NCBI GenBank assembly: GCA_023897205.1
Contig: JAHWDD010000002.1
Location: 3,100,001 to 3,164,000 of the forward strand
Direction of reading: 5' to 3'
Origin: Exophiala sp. HKRS030
Lineage: Eukaryota > Ascomycota > Eurotiomycetes > Chaetothyriales > Herpotrichiellaceae
Length of the DNA: 64,000 nucleotides
Positions 53,327 through 62,855 of the stretch are shown in pieces. Made by a program: the position numbers and the translations under genes. The notes beneath the pieces were generated by a model, which was not told where the DNA came from, did no database searches, and saw nothing but the letters and a program-made list of their open reading frames with translations. Position 1 is the first letter of the stretch; every line of letters begins with the position of its first letter.

Positions 53327-54089
53327 TCATGACCTTTGCCAGGCAAATAACAAGTGATTGCAAAGTGACTGCTTGAACACGCGGGAGGTGAAGTCAGTAT
53401 GCTGAGACGAACAGAGGCCAAGGCGGTGAGTCCAACGCGTCAGAAGAGGTTTAGGATTTGATGATGGGTGAATTGTATGTGGTAGAATAGAAGTGGTTGA
53501 ACCGGGTTTGTGATGGTAAAAGAAGCGTCTTTCCTCTCATCTCCACGTTTCCCTTCGAGCAGAAGCAGAAGGCGCAAGAAGGCAAAGGCTGATTCGACCT
53601 CTGCGCGGGCTTGGCTGAAAGGCTTGGCTTTGATCACGTGACACTACGCGCCCAACCTCGACTCGACTAAAACCTCTAGTCTTTGTACTACGGAGTACGA
53701 GGAGTTGTCAATGCTCCTGATCTACTACGTGGCCACTTATCATTGTACAGTGAGTCAACCATAGGTACGAATGAAAATGGTTGCTTTTCAACTTTGGGTA
53801 TCCCTGAATTTTGTAATTAACCTAAAACATGAGAACGTATTGTCATCCTGAAGCGAAGGTCAACGGGTCACCCTTCAGCAGCTTTGATGATACGAAGTGG
53901 CTGGTCGACAATCCGCGCACGGACAAGTACCCTGTAGCATCTGGATTCCATGCCACCTCCGTCCACAATCACCAGCCCATTGTCGTGTGCACACCCATAC
54001 CCTATACATGCAGCAATTTCATCAAGAAAACTCGGAGCCTCGAGTATCGATTTCTCAACTCAAACCCCTCTCAGGTGCAACGTTGCCTT
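53327..54089. other. Intergenic region upstream of NOT1
   Basis: 763 bases: NOT1 promoter and the 3' end of the next minus-strand gene. It contains an exact TACGGAGTA at 53699-53707. The frame at 53829-54149 is judged a shadow. Confidence 0.4.
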
Positions 54090-55439
54090 TTAGATCGGGT
54101 TGTCAACAGCCTCGGCTGCAGTTCGTTTTCTTCCCTTGGTCGAATTTGAGGAGACGCTGCGGCCCGCCGATTTGACACGAGGCCAAGTATCAAATGGGCT
54201 TCCCTTCTTGCGCGAGTTTCCACCAACTTCTTCGTCTGAGTGTGGAGATCCTTTGGCAGCAGAGCGCAATGATCGGGTTGTCTTGCTGGGGGATTCGACG
54301 TCTCCAGTCAACAAGTCATCGCCGTTGACATCAGCCGTTTCTTCAATATCAGTCAATGCTTCTTCTTCTTTCTCAAGCTCACGGGCTCGCTCCTCTTGTT
54401 CCGTCTGGAATAGTCGTGTTGGCTTGATTGAGCGTCTTGTGAGCGTACGGATTGGCTTGATCTTGGATCCTTTCGGAGTATATTCCAACAAACCAAGATC
54501 TTCGATGTCTTCAGCGCTGATCTCTTCTTCCTCATCGTCATCGTCATTGAATCGTCTATAGACCTTCTTGCCGCGGCTGTGGCTGTGTCAGTATCTATAG
54601 CCTCCATATGAAAAAAAAGGGAAAACTTACAACACGTAGACCATTCCCTCGTCCTTTTTGAGTGCTTCTTCCACCTGGGAATCCATCTTTCTTGTTTCTG
54701 TGCTGACCTTGCGTCGCTTCGCGGTTCCGGTGATTTTACGAGCAGACACAGTTTCACCATCCATAGCACTCTCTACGAATGGATTGGATTTGCTCTTGTC
54801 GACCTGTGGAACCCTATCCCTTGAATCGGTGAAGATCTGGATTTGACCTCGGCTGCCCTCATCATCGACTGAAAAGCTCTCCAGAGAGTAACCATTGTAT
54901 CGCTTGCCCTTCCGATTTCTTCGTGGGCTAGGCTCAACATCTGCAACACCACCTGCTACATGAGTGGGCTCTTGGAAGAGAGCACGAGCTGTGGCATTGA
55001 CCTTGGATATGGCCTTCTTTTTGGGTGTCTTGACCGGAGTCGGTAACATGCCGTGAGAAATCATGGTTGAAGACGATGCCAAAGCTTGTAGGTTTGCTCT
55101 GGAAGGTTGAGAGTGCTTTGAGGAGGATGGATGAATGGTAGGAGAAGGCGGGGACAGAACCTGTACACGTCGCGCAGGTCTAGTTTTGGGGGTCGACTGA
55201 GGGGAGTGAAGGCCCGGTGAAGTGACAGTGAACTTCTTTGAACGTTTTGGCGTCGTTAATGAAGCATCGTCAGGGCTCCTCCGCGAAGCGTCCGGGGTCG
55301 AATGGTGTTCTCTTGAAGCAATTCTTGCGCTGGATCGGGTAGGACGTCTCGGGTCGAAACGTTCATAGGCAGCGCCGTGGAGAGGAGTGAGAGGAGTTTC
55401 GGGGGTGGTCGTAATCTGGGCTGGAGGAGTCGCTGCCAT
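54090..55439 (-). CDS. Unrecognised basic, nuclear-looking protein
   Basis: Two exons (55439-54631 and 54576-54090, intron 54 nt) give 431 residues. The N-terminal two thirds are Ser/Thr/Pro-rich with many TP/SP sites, for example TPETPLTPLHG and LPTPVKTPKKK, which resemble CDK targets. An ARALF element follows. The conserved-looking centre is DEGMVYVFRGKKVYRRF, spanning the splice site, followed by an acidic run (DDDDEEEE). The C-terminal part is charged (EEERARELEKEEE) and ends in basic nuclear-signal-like clusters (KGRKRTAAEA). I do not recognise the family. The layout suggests a cell-cycle-phosphorylated nuclear protein, which is inference. It is divergent from the DASH subunit gene. Confidence 0.75.
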
Positions 55440-55966
55440 GATGCGCGATGCTGCGGGAAGTGAAGGTGAAGTGCTATTGACTGCCGCGGTCGCGCAACGG
55501 GCGGTGACTTCACGCTGCGTGCACAAGGGACGCGTACAGGGTGAAAATATTTGAAAGTGAATCAAGGCTGACAATAAGACATTAGGTACAAGGACGGCAA
55601 TTTGGTAAGGTAGTGATTGAGGCAGTAATTGAGAAGTGACAGCGACATTGAGGTCGACGTGGTGAGCTTGGGGGGTTTGAGAGGTTGGGCATCGCACTTC
55701 TGGAACATGAAGTGGGTGGCTGGGCTCGTGCCAAATTCTCTGGCCCACGCAGCAACCACCACCATCACCTCACAGAGTATGTAATGCAGCCAATTAAGCG
55801 AAATTTCTAGAGATGCGCGTAAATCATAGGCCTTCCCCACGCGTAAATGGCCTTTTGTTTGGGTCACAATTGCGGCCATTGTTGGCATTATATGAGTGTT
55901 TCAACCACAGCGTTAACCAACCCTAGCCGTCAACCCTGTACCAGAACTTTCTTTCGCTTTCCTGAT
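55440..55966. other. Divergent promoter region, nuclear protein / Duo1
   Basis: 527 bases between divergent genes, with repeated ACGCG boxes near 55501-55535 and 55812-55845 (for example GACGCG, ATGCGCG, CCACGCG). They resemble MluI-cell-cycle-box (ACGCGT-like) cores, though no perfect ACGCGTN block is stressed here. Confidence 0.4.
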
Positions 55967-56729
55967 ATGGACACCGAAGACTCTCTATTAAGGAGTGACG
56001 ACGTGGACCCAAGTCTTTGGGATTCTCCCGAGAAGCCTGGCAGCGAGCAACAAGAACCCCCCAAAAGCACCTCCAAGAATGCAAAGTCGACACGGCCAAC
56101 ATATCAAGAACAGGAAGAACGAGAAGATGGACTGCGTAGGGAGTTGGAGAGTGTACGACAGGTCAACGAGACCATTGAAGGGTTGATCCAGAGTCTGGGG
56201 AAAGCAAAGGAAAACATGCAGGTATGTATTGGTGTGTCGCGGTTTCTTTGCGATGACCACTAACTTCTTGTTTCAGACCGTCAACAATACCGTCGGTGCT
56301 GCATCAACACTTTTAAATACATGGACTCGGATATTATCTCAGACAGAACACAACCAGCGCTTGATTCTGGATCCGTCATGGCGCGGCGCAAGTCAAGACA
56401 TCGCAGATATCGAGGAAGAAGCCCTAGAAAAGCAGCGTGCCGCTGAGCGAAGGGAAGCCGAAGAGCAAGAAAGGAAACAAGCCGCCGCTAAACGCGCCGC
56501 CGAGGAAGAGAAGAGGAAAGCTGATCTGGCCGCAAAACAAGCGAGGCCTACATCAGGTCGTGGTAGCAGGATCGGTGTCGGAGGCAGAGTACCCAGCGCG
56601 TCCTCTACTTCATACGTACAGATGGGAGGCTCAAGCAGCGGTGTCAAGCGCGGAGCATCGTCTTCAAGAAGAACAACGTCTGGCATAGGACGAGGAACAT
56701 CTGGAAGAGGCTCTCGAGGGCGTGGTTGA
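55967..56729 (+). CDS. duo1: DASH/Dam1 complex subunit Duo1
   Basis: Two exons (55967-56221 and 56277-56729) give 235 residues. The central region RELESVRQVNETIEGLIQSLGKAKENMQTVNNTVGAASTLLNTWTRILSQTEHNQRLIL is the Duo1 signature helix pair, cut by the intron at MQ/TV. It is followed by a long charged coiled coil (EEEALEKQRAAERREAEEQERKQ) and a Gly/Arg/Ser-rich basic tail (GRGTSGRGSRGRG). Duo1 is part of the ten-protein ring that couples kinetochores to spindle microtubules in fungal mitosis. It shares a 527-base promoter region with the neighbouring nuclear-looking protein. The RG-rich tail may contact microtubules or RNA; that is inference. Confidence 0.9.
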
Positions 56730-57920
56730 AGGTAGAGTCCGGTGACATATCACTGAGTGCCCGCATCTTGACCCTGTAACATTTGTCTCTCACAGGACAA
56801 ATGCAGCAAGCCCGAGCTTTTCTTTGATAAGGTGATTGAATGCATCCATCCACCACTGGGCGGTCTTGTTCCAGCCCCCAACAAGCGGAAGCGTGTGTAT
56901 GGCATGGTGAGGTTCAGACTATGGCGACCGCCCACCGATATATAAAAGTGTCCAGGATTCTTGCAGCAGGTCCAGCTGAGCGAGCCAGACGGTTGGGAAT
57001 TCCTGGAAGCCCATATATGCACCCACCTCAGACACAGTCAGGAACTACCGAGCCGGTGGTTGGCTACGAGTGATCGTCCCGACTACGACAGAGCCATTGT
57101 GTACCTTAAACAAGAGATCCAAAACCGCCAACAATTGAATCGAAGGAGTTTGTGTTAAAGGTCATGAGACTCTCTAGCGGCAGGCCAACTCATCAGCCTG
57201 TTCCACATACGCGTGTAATACGCCTCGCCGTGTCTGGCATATCATCTCGGATCAAGGATGGCCGGCACCAAGGTATCCAACCTACCAATACCAAACTCGA
57301 CCTTTGTACATACTCGAGTTATTTTCAAGCAAAGTGCCACGTCTGCCTAGGATCCGGCATGACTACCAGCAAATTCCTCACTAATGTGGTCCAACAAGCA
57401 TGGGGTCTGCAAGTACCAACAAGGGCACATGGCTTTGATAGGCAATGCATGACAGCAGAGAACGAAAGGTGGTTTCTTGATACTCGCGAGGTAGTAATAC
57501 TGGAACTACCTCCAGCGTCAATAAGTTCGTAGCTATCATCGTGGACCACTATCTAGACTATTTTCGTCCTCATGGTTTTGTCTCGCGGCAACCAAATCAT
57601 CAAGTCAATACATAGTAACGCGATGACATTGTCAAAACGACAACAGTCACAAATAAAAAAGCCACCAATCCTGACAGAGTACTCCCTCCTGGAGGGTTTT
57701 GTATCACCAATCGGGCGGTGTGTTTTGGTATGCTCACAAATCCCGTCCACCATTTACCTCACGAACAAGTACAAACGTCACCCATCGTGTCCGGTCTACA
57801 AACTAAAAAACATCGAGGGAGATATGGCGCGCAACTCGTGACTTCCGTTACTCGTACGCCGTGTTGAGATTGTTCGATTCTGTTCCGCGAGTTCTCGACT
57901 CGACCGGAGAGATTTCCCTT
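56730..57920. other. Intergenic region
   Basis: 1191 bases between convergent genes. Several open frames of 60-126 codons overlap on both strands without domains or plausible splicing. Nothing is supported. Confidence 0.4.
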
Positions 57921-58333
57921 TCAAATATATCCTCCCTTGTCATTTTTGCCTTGACGTTCCGACCTGGTCAAGACCTCCTTGGAAGTCAAGTTTCCCACTC
58001 CCTCCAGGACACCGCCTTTACCCAGTTGACCCCCGACTCCCTCGTTGACGCCATCCTGAACGGCGTCGACGTTTTGGTCGCCGGTGATCTTGGTTTGACC
58101 CAGTTTGTCTAAACGAGGGCGTGGGTGAGAAAAGGACTTTGTGACGGCCGGGGCGGCGAGTACGAAGAAGAGGAAACGATCCCGTCTCTCCCTCCCCTGC
58201 CAAAATTTCGCAAAGACGTACCTTTTGCGACGTAACTGGTCTTGTTTTCACCCCACCATCCCAAGACCTTATCTTCTACCCATGGTACCCAATTCTCGTA
58301 TTGTTTGTTGTACCAATTCTTTGCACCTTCCAT
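57921..58333 (-). CDS. Small 99-residue hydrophilic protein, unrecognised
   Basis: Two exons (58333-58222 and 58108-57921) joined by a 113-nt intron give 99 residues. The N-terminus is aromatic-rich (NWYNKQYENWVPWVEDKVLGWW). The second half is Gly/Gln/Asp-rich (VDAVQDGVNEGVGGQLGKGGVLEGVGNL), ending TRSERQGKNDKGGYI. No signal peptide or membrane helix is seen. Evidence for a real gene is exact phase across the splice, normal codon use and a TATATA 94 bases upstream. The Gly-rich hydrophilic half resembles stress-type small proteins (LEA/CsbD-like composition), but I cannot assign a family. Confidence 0.75.
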
Positions 58334-59250
58334 GATTGACCACCTTGGGGATACAGTGCGACGGTTTGGGGGATGTATGGGAGATGGAGTCGGGCGGGGA
58401 GGGGAGACGGGTAGCTCGATCGACAATATATACTGTGACAGTGTGCTTCGAGGGAGGAATGGAACAAATTCCCCCAAGTGTATCTGTTGTAAGAGTACGA
58501 GTAGAGTAGAGCGAGTTCGTATACAATACAGACAAGGTAACCTCGAGGGGAATGTAGAATTTTTCTTTTCTATTCAACGAGAAGCGGCAAAAGGGAAAGA
58601 AGGGGGCATGATGGCATCATGTGGACATTTTCAGTGCCAGGAGGAGGAGGAGAGGGAGAGGAGCATGTGGTAGACAGGAATGACAAGCCCTTGGGGGGGG
58701 TTTGTGGCTGGTACGTCAGTTCAGTCACACTCCTTCAATCACTCAACACACCACACGGGAGTACGAGTACAGCGAAGAGGGAACATGCAGGGAAGTGGCT
58801 TTGCGGTAGGTGGGATTGTGTTGTAGAAAGTTGGAAGATGGCAGAAGAGAACGAGGAGTGGACGGGGGGTGGTGTTGATGATGACGTAGTTTACAAGGAT
58901 TCACCCTGGACGCAAATTCAAAAGAGAGAACAAAAGGCAAAGGAGCCTTGGAAGACAAGGGGATTTGATGATCGAAGAAAAACTAGGATCGCTTCAGGCA
59001 TGGGATCTCTTTTTTCCTACAAAATACGCCGTGATACTCGAGGGAAATACTTTGTAAGGAGTACTTTTCTTGCTCATACTCGTACGGTAAGTGTTTTTGA
59101 TCAAATGACGTGGCAACTGAGTCTAGGTATGCATTTGATTGATGCTTCTAATCACTACCACCTACTTATTGGCACTTGTACTCCGGCACAGCTTCAGACT
59201 TCCACCTTTCGACTTGTCTTCGCCCGTCTCTCTCCGAATCCCGGTGGTTC
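58334..59250. other. Intergenic region
   Basis: 917 bases between two minus-strand genes. It is G-rich on the plus strand (runs of GGAGGAGG and GGGGGGG near 58636-58700). Open frames at 58619-59257 look like purine-rich shadow sequence. Confidence 0.4.
58427..58432 (-). promoter_or_regulatory. TATA box of the 99-residue protein gene
   Basis: TATATA lies about 94 bases upstream of the ATG at 58331-58333 on the reverse strand. Confidence 0.45.
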
Positions 59251-59781
59251 CTACTGACAAGGCGATGTGATGTTGTCCCAAACCTGCCGGTTACATTCTT
59301 GATGTTCCAGACCTTCGTGGGGTGAGGTGATGTTTTCAAACACCTCATACGGCGAAGTGATGTTGGCCGAGGTCGCGCGGGGCGAAGTAATATTGTGAAA
59401 GACTTCATACGGCGAAGTGATGTTATACTTGATCATTTCGTATGGTGATGTGATATTGTCGACGGCTTCGTACGGTGAAGTGATGTTGTACGTGATCATT
59501 TCCCACGGCGACGTGATGTTGCCCGAAGTTTGCCGTGGAGATGTTATATTGTCAAACACTTCCACTTCGTGTGGCGACGTGATGTTGTCCAAGTAACTGC
59601 TGGCGTGAACTCCGGAGTTGACATGTTCAGACGAGGGCAAGGCATTTTGTCCGTAAAAGTCTCTTCTTGGAGAGATCCCAAACAGCGTCCGGTACGCTGT
59701 CAGTATACCGACCAACAAGCCAAAGCAAATAGCAGTAGCCACGTTGAGGGTGAGATGTTCTTGACGATCTTTGTTGCCCAT
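59251..59781 (-). CDS. Membrane-anchored protein with ten NITSP repeats (N-glycosylation sequons)
   Basis: One exon of 176 residues. A short polar N-terminus (MGNKDRQEHL) precedes one hydrophobic segment (about residues 14-34). A linker follows, then ten exact NITSP pentapeptides with Asn at 66, 78, 88, 99, 109, 120, 130, 140, 150 and 170. Spacing is 10-12 residues, with one double gap before the last copy. Spacers are of two kinds: YE-(V/M/A) type and RQTS/RATS type. Every NIT is a canonical N-linked glycosylation sequon. The ten copies use different synonymous codons (Thr ACA, ACC, ACG, ACT; Pro all four), so the peptide, not the DNA, appears conserved. A TATAAAA lies about 80 bases upstream. 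The neighbour is a GT2 polysaccharide synthase. No Kex2-type KR sites separate the repeats. Function is unknown; a heavily glycosylated surface or Golgi protein is one reading. Confidence 0.8.
   Translation of the reverse strand: MGNKDRQEHLTLNVATAICFGLLVGILTAYRTLFGISPRRDFYGQNALPSSEHVNSGVHASSYLDNITSPHEVEVFDNITSPRQTSGNITSPWEMITYNITSPYEAVDNITSPYEMIKYNITSPYEVFHNITSPRATSANITSPYEVFENITSPHEGLEHQECNRQVWDNITSPCQ
59256..59588 (-). repeat. Coding repeat array, ten units of about 30 bases
   Basis: The plus strand shows recurring GGCGA(A/C/T)GTGATGTTG-like blocks every 30-36 bases. Units differ mainly at third codon positions while each encodes NITSP. Confidence 0.9.
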
Positions 59782-60179
59782 TGTTGCGTTGAAAACCCTG
59801 TATCTTGGACGTATTTGATCTGGCTACGAAACCCCAACCAAGGAAATTCCCCTGGGACGCCTTTTATACATTTCATCACAGTCTCTCTACTCGGATGGCC
59901 CATCATCGGGTCAAACTGCCCAACATTCAGATGCAAGAGAACATACGGAGTAAAGGCAAAGGTCTTTGAGCCGCACTAGAACGACTGTCCTGCTCAGGCT
60001 CCAGCCTGTCGTTGCATTCGGCTACCATCAGATAAGGTAGCCTAACCAACGTGTTCTGCATTCATTGGTCCATTGTAAAGCCGTTCTCCCACTACCCTCT
60101 TCCCCCTCTGCAATGTTGGGTAAGACGATTCCCAAACACCAATCCCTGTCTGGTTACTGGTCGGGCTTGGGGAAAGGCG
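59782..60179. other. Intergenic region upstream of the NITSP-repeat gene
   Basis: 398 bases between two minus-strand genes: the TATA box and 9-mer noted separately, and the synthase 3' end. Nothing else is seen. Confidence 0.5.
59862..59868 (-). promoter_or_regulatory. TATA box of the NITSP-repeat gene
   Basis: The reverse strand reads TATAAAA 81-87 bases before the ATG (59779-59781). An exact TACGGAGTA copy lies further upstream at 59944-59952. Confidence 0.55.
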
Positions 60180-61935
60180 TCAAAGACATGCATGGACGCC
60201 CCGGTAGATAACTCTAACGACGGTGATGCTGGTTGTGATCGTCCAAATACCAAAAGCAATATACTGCATCTCTGTAGGATGGTTGCCCCGTGGGTTCCCC
60301 GATGAAAAATCAACGAAGATGGTTAGGAAACTCCAAACAAATGCAAATGGAAGGGTGAATATGTAGACCATGACAGCAAATGGCCATCGTATATAGTTCA
60401 CTTGTGTTTCGAAAGAACGCATAATGTTGTAGAAGCCGAGTATGGCACGAGAGAACAGAAATCCAGAGAACAACGTCGGATAACCGCTGACCAAGGGTTG
60501 TCCGGTAAAGGCGAATTTGATGTTGGCCATGAACAAGAGTGGAAGGATGGTCAGTTCCTTGAAGCGCCAGAGGAAGACAAACACGTCGTCCGTGAAGATG
60601 GATCCGGGAGAGGATATCCGCTCGATGTGGTGTGCTCGTTGCCATCGTACCTTTGGGGACCGATTCACACATTAACAAGGAAGACATGCCATCATCAAAC
60701 CATGCTAGGGCGTACCATTTGCATGAGCCATGATGTCCATGATGGTGGACTTTCAATCATGACCAGGGCGTTGCTCACGTAAAGTCGCTTCCAACCAAAT
60801 TGACCCAGACATGTAGCCATATGAGCATCCTCGTTGGCCCACTGAGTTGCGAGTCAGACCTCTCTCGGCACCCATCGCGGCGTACGCTAACTGCTGCACT
60901 TACCACTTTGGCGCCTTGAAAAGTCTGCAAGTACCAGGGAAGAAGGGCCTGTGCCAAAGCGTGGACAGAATATGCGGTGTTCGGACCGGTCAGAATTGTC
61001 GACGACCCATTTGCTGCACAGAACGCCCGCGCTGTGTACACACCAGCTTGGAAATAGGACCTGTAGACTAAGTTCAGTAAAGAACATGGTTGACTTCGGA
61101 TCATAACTGAGGAAGATGCTGCGCCAGCCTTGTCATCCCCAGCCAAGGTGGCAACAGTCATCTCAATGCAATCTGGAAGCACAGAGGTGTCTGAGTCCGT
61201 TGACCATATCCAAGGCGTTCCGAGTTTATCTGCAATGACTTTGGAAACAAGCCATGCCGCAAATCGGATTTCCTTGATGCCAGAGTGAGGTTGCAAGATA
61301 CACAAGGACGGGACAGTATCTGGGGAACTTCTCTGAGCGGTGGCCAGATCACCTTGCTGGTCTATCATCTCTGCTACTCTCATGCAGACATGTCGTAGAG
61401 CCCGTTGAGACTGCCTCTGAAGATTTTGAGCGTCATTTGGCTGGTTGCGCCGTTTCATCTCTGTTTCGACCATAACGCCCAATGGGTCAGGAAAGGATAA
61501 CACATTACTCCCACTTGTACGGAACTCCTGATATAGACCAACGTGTTGAGCCAGAGCCGCGAGACAGATGGTTGAGGCTAGAATTCACATTGTATCGCAT
61601 ACCTCGTGAAAGATGTCCATCATCTCTTGGTTCTCAGTCGAGGTCCCGTCTAATGCGAGGACAAAGAACTTGACACTCTTTCCATGGCTCCTGTAGCTCT
61701 GGAGACATCTTCGAAAGTCCTTGGGGTTTTCGTTGTACCCAATTGCGCAGGCGACGCACGATGTATCTCTATTGAGATCCTTGGCTAGTCTCTGGCGTTT
61801 TCGGGTTTTGTAAAGGTTCCATTCAAACATGAAAATCAAAGAAGCTACTTCGGCCGTGTTGACGATTTGAAGTCGAAGGATTGTCCACAGGATCAGTAAC
61901 CCCAAGACCGAAGTCAGTTGCCAGGAAATCCCCAT
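60180..61935 (-). CDS. GT2-family membrane polysaccharide synthase (hyaluronan/chitin synthase-like)
   Basis: Four exons (61935-61603, 61527-60904, 60841-60716, 60650-60180) give 517 residues. An N-terminal helix (TSVLGLLILWTILRLQI) precedes the GT-A domain. That domain shows the DxD-like STDSD (222-224), the acceptor-site ED in WANEDAHM (323-324) and QMVRW (360-364), the Q/RxxRW processivity motif. Four or five C-terminal helices follow, giving the usual processive synthase layout. Relatives make chitin, hyaluronan or other beta-glycans (for example Cryptococcus Cps1) by adding UDP-sugars at the cytosolic face and extruding the chain. It is shorter than true chitin synthases. Its direct neighbour in the same orientation is the NITSP-repeat membrane protein, 398 bases away. 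Product sugar is unknown. Confidence 0.88.
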
Positions 61936-62192
61936 GGCGGACAATTTCAAGCGTTTTGAAGCTGATTTTGACGTAGCAGTTGCTAGAGGGTAGGGTACTC
62001 CGTGCCTGGTGAGCCTAGAGGCGAATATGCTCGCACCCAGAGCTCTTACTTGTTAGGGAATGGCTGCACCCTCGGGCGGGCCGTGAGGGGCGCTTCGGGC
62101 CAGAGGCACTACGCTGATCAGGTCTCCTAAATAAAGACGTCAGGCAGATCCGGGCTTACCAGGCTCAGAGACTCACCACGCTTCTTGGGTTC

Positions 62193-62855
62193 TCAAGGCT
62201 GCAAACAGGGCTGCTCATCCTGCTGTCGAGTCCCTCTCCATACCCAACTCTCAACGCAGATCGAGCGGCCAGCTTCCATCTTATCCTCCCGAGCATGATA
62301 GTTGAAATTGCATCTTCGAAGCAGTCCCTTACTCCTGTGGTTTTCGGTGTTGAGAAAGGCCCACATAGTAGTAGAAGTAGTCGGTGCTGGCTCGATAGTG
62401 GTCTCTTGTTGGTCATGGTCGTTGCTGTTGTTTGGGGCAGAACGACGCCTCAACTTTTCCCTCTCCCAATCTGCCAGCCAGGCAGTGAGAGCCTCGGTGG
62501 CCAAACCGCGACCCCAAAACTTCGGAGCGAGGAAAATCCCGCACGTCGGTAGAGTGTCGAGGGCATGACTTGCTACCAGACCAATCACTCGACGTCGAGA
62601 CTGCGTCCCCGTGGTGGTATCTTGCAGCTCAATTCCATACGTGAGAGAGTCATTTTGTGTCATTCGCCGTACCAGCCATTCGGCGGTTTCGGTCAGGGAC
62701 TCGTCAGGTCTGCCCTGAGGCTGCCATTTCATCACTTCTTCCTCTTGCCTGAGGGCGTGGCAATCAGCCAAGTCTTGAATTGTCAGTGGACGTAGAATGA
62801 GCCTCGCCGTGCGAATCTTGCGCCGACCGTACTCTAATTCCATTTGCGCATTCAT
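62193..62855 (-). CDS. GNAT-family N-acetyltransferase (RimJ/RimL type)
   Basis: A single frame of 220 residues. It begins RTARLILRPLTIQDLADCHALR, the typical RimL-like first strand and helix. The acetyl-CoA loop is FLAPKFWGRGLATEALTAWL (compare R/QxxGxG/A), followed by the late NTENHRSKGLLRRCNF segment (N-x-x-S-x-x-x-L motif of the family). An Asn/Gln/Thr-rich insertion (PNNSNDHDQQETTIEPAPTTSTT) interrupts the domain. Members acetylate protein N-termini, small amines or antibiotics with acetyl-CoA in the cytosol. The substrate is unknown. Confidence 0.85.
   Translation of the reverse strand: MNAQMELEYGRRKIRTARLILRPLTIQDLADCHALRQEEEVMKWQPQGRPDESLTETAEWLVRRMTQNDSLTYGIELQDTTTGTQSRRRVIGLVASHALDTLPTCGIFLAPKFWGRGLATEALTAWLADWEREKLRRRSAPNNSNDHDQQETTIEPAPTTSTTMWAFLNTENHRSKGLLRRCNFNYHAREDKMEAGRSICVESWVWRGTRQQDEQPCLQP

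Noticed and set aside
59251..59781. NITSP-repeat protein as a dikaritin-type RiPP precursor
   Set aside because: Repeats are not separated by Lys-Arg Kex2 sites, the N-terminus is a membrane anchor without a clear signal cleavage site, and no DUF3328 (UstY-like) gene is nearby. Not fully excluded.
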